A stretch of DNA of 64,000 bases from DASWJZ01 sp963739005. Lineage in GTDB: Bacteria > Pseudomonadota > Alphaproteobacteria > Rhizobiales > Afifellaceae. The stretch's first letter is position 1; every line of letters starts with the position of its first letter. The DNA lies in assembly GCA_963739005.1 (NCBI GenBank), contig CAVTYQ010000008.1, positions 124,001 to 188,000 on the forward strand, in the 5' to 3' direction. The notes below the pieces were generated by a model. It saw nothing but the letters and a program-made list of their open reading frames with translations, did no database searches and was not told where the DNA came from. A program made the position numbers and the translations under genes. Of this stretch, positions 63,251-64,000 are shown piece after piece.

Positions 63251-63273
63251 ACCCTCTCCCTCTGGGAGAGGGT
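63251..63273. repeat. ACCCTCTCCC-TCT-GGGAGAGGGT hairpin after rplT
   Basis: A perfect 10-bp inverted repeat 12 bases past the rplT stop on the coding strand. A second set of arms (GGCTGC/GCAGCC, 63163-63177) lies nearer pheS. Same style as the repeats at 3847, 6486 and 20152. It may act as a transcript-end structure between rplT and pheS. Confidence 0.6.
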
Positions 63274-63284
63274 CTGACGCCACC

Positions 63285-63695
63285 CTACGCCTTTTCGCCG
63301 ACCGCCTTGGCGTGCTCGGGCGCGGAAGTGTCCTTGAGATAGGCAAGCGCCGCCTTCGCCTGCTCCGCCAGCGCGGCGAAGGCCGCCGGCTCGTGGATCG
63401 CGAGGTCGGAAAGCACCTTGCGGTCGACCTCGACGCCGGCACGGTTCAGCCCGTCGATCAGGCGGCCGTAGGTCAGCCCGAGATCGCGCGCCGCCGCGTT
63501 GATCCGCTGGATCCAAAGCGCGCGGAAATTGCGCTTGCGGTTCTTGCGGTCGCGATAGGCGTACTGGTTGGCCTTCTCCACCGCCTGCTTGGCAATGCGG
63601 ATGGTGTTCTTGCGGCGGCCGTAATAGCCCTTCGCCTGATCAAGAACCTTCTTGTGCTTGGCGTGAGACGTCACGCCGCGTTTGACACGCGCCAT
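63285..63695 (-). CDS. rplT: Ribosomal protein L20 (bL20)
   Basis: 136-residue large-subunit assembly protein: ARVKRGVTSHAKHKKVLDQA, YYGRRKNTIRIAKQAVEKA, YAYRDRKNRKRNFRALWI, INAAARDLGLTYGRLI. An alphaproteobacterial C-terminal extension follows ALAYLKDTSA. It is 21 bases after rpmI in the same transcript. Confidence 0.98.
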   Translation of the reverse strand: MARVKRGVTSHAKHKKVLDQAKGYYGRRKNTIRIAKQAVEKANQYAYRDRKNRKRNFRALWIQRINAAARDLGLTYGRLIDGLNRAGVEVDRKVLSDLAIHEPAAFAALAEQAKAALAYLKDTSAPEHAKAVGEKA

Positions 63696-63716
63696 TTCAG
63701 AAAACTCCGGTCGGCT

Positions 63717-63917
63717 CTAGCGGTTGTAGGGCATGTAGACTTTGACGATCTTCTCGTCGGCGTCGCTCAGCACCGTGGTGCCGCGCGCCTTGCGGATGAA
63801 CTTCGTCGTCCGCTTGATCATGCCGTGGCGTTTGCCCGCTTGCCCGACCTTCACATGGCCGTTGGCGGTGAACCGGAAGCGCTTCTTGGCCCCCGACTTC
63901 GTCTTCTGCTTGGGCAT
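63717..63917 (-). CDS. rpmI: Ribosomal protein L35 (bL35)
   Basis: 66 residues: PKQKTKSGAKKRFRFTANGHVK, GKRHGMIKRTTKFIRKARGT, ending VKVYMPYNR. AAGGAGAG is 5 bases before ATG 63917. infC is not visible in the remaining 83 bases of the window. Confidence 0.98.
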   Translation of the reverse strand: MPKQKTKSGAKKRFRFTANGHVKVGQAGKRHGMIKRTTKFIRKARGTTVLSDADEKIVKVYMPYNR

Positions 63918-64000
63918 TTTGCTCTCCTTACGTCACGCGGGCGCATCGCCATTTCCGGCGGGCGTCGCTTTGGCTCTTGATTGAGCATTCAGGACCGCCA

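Overview
The window is a continuous, gene-dense, GC-rich chromosomal segment of an alphaproteobacterium, most likely of the order Hyphomicrobiales (Rhizobiales). Three things support this. The gene order is typical of that order: irr-fabA-fabB-fabI, hslVU beside hisB-hisH-hisA-hisF-hisE-coaA, rimP-nusA-ylxR-infB-rbfA-truB-rpsO-pnp, lapA-ihfB-sppA-mutS, and glnD-murJ-trpS-uspA. An Irr-type iron regulator is present. Several families of intergenic palindromic repeats of the kind common in this order are also seen. I recognise no rRNA, tRNA, CRISPR array, prophage or insertion sequence, so this is mainly core genome with small accessory inserts.

Layout. 1-6.4 kb: the 3' end of polA, a DoxX membrane protein, two envelope genes, a PfkB sugar/nucleoside kinase, an MBL hydrolase and a decayed parDE module. 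6.5-17.9 kb: hslUV on the minus strand, divergent from the histidine genes (hisB, hisH, hisA, hisF, hisE). The histidine run is interrupted by a GGDEF-EAL gene and continues into coaA, pyrF, two DUF1330 genes and a ThiF/MoeB gene. 18-21.9 kb: a small nuclease, a GH51 arabinofuranosidase, a 2-hydroxyacid dehydrogenase and an SH3 protein. 22-29.3 kb: irr, the unsaturated fatty acid genes fabA-fabB-fabI, then two more GGDEF-EAL genes. 29.3-39.4 kb: the complete minus-strand translation/RNA operon rimP to pnp, behind a promoter and a terminator-like leader. 39.4-48.2 kb: envelope and DNA-maintenance genes (lapA, ihfB, sppA, mutS), a persulfide-dioxygenase-like MBL protein, a DUF433/DUF5615 toxin-antitoxin pair and a methyltransferase. 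48.4-57.1 kb: glnD, an anchored unknown, murJ, a ThDP enzyme, trpS and uspA. 57.3-64 kb: pheT, a DUF1127 gene, exported unknowns, pheS, rplT and rpmI.

Points beyond routine annotation. (1) Single-base frameshifts appear in nusA, in the 3' end of trpS and in a small gene coupled to mutS. Two of these genes are essential, so sequencing or assembly error is the first suspicion. (2) Three GGDEF-EAL proteins within 18 kb show complementary catalytic decay: two look like phosphodiesterases and one like a cyclase. (3) A lower-GC, unrecognised, membrane-anchored ORF is wedged between infB and rbfA. (4) Palindromic repeats have entered coding sequence in rbfA and probably mutS. (5) The rimP operon has a promoter followed by a rho-independent hairpin before the first gene, i.e. 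an attenuator layout. (6) parE is cut by an in-frame stop while its antitoxin gene stays open. (7) Several small membrane or lipoprotein genes are easy to miss: 35 aa at 1260-1367, 45 aa at 45699-45836 and 53 aa at 61886-62047. I found no clearly new multi-gene system; the strongest leads are the infB-rbfA insert and the mutS-linked small membrane gene pair.
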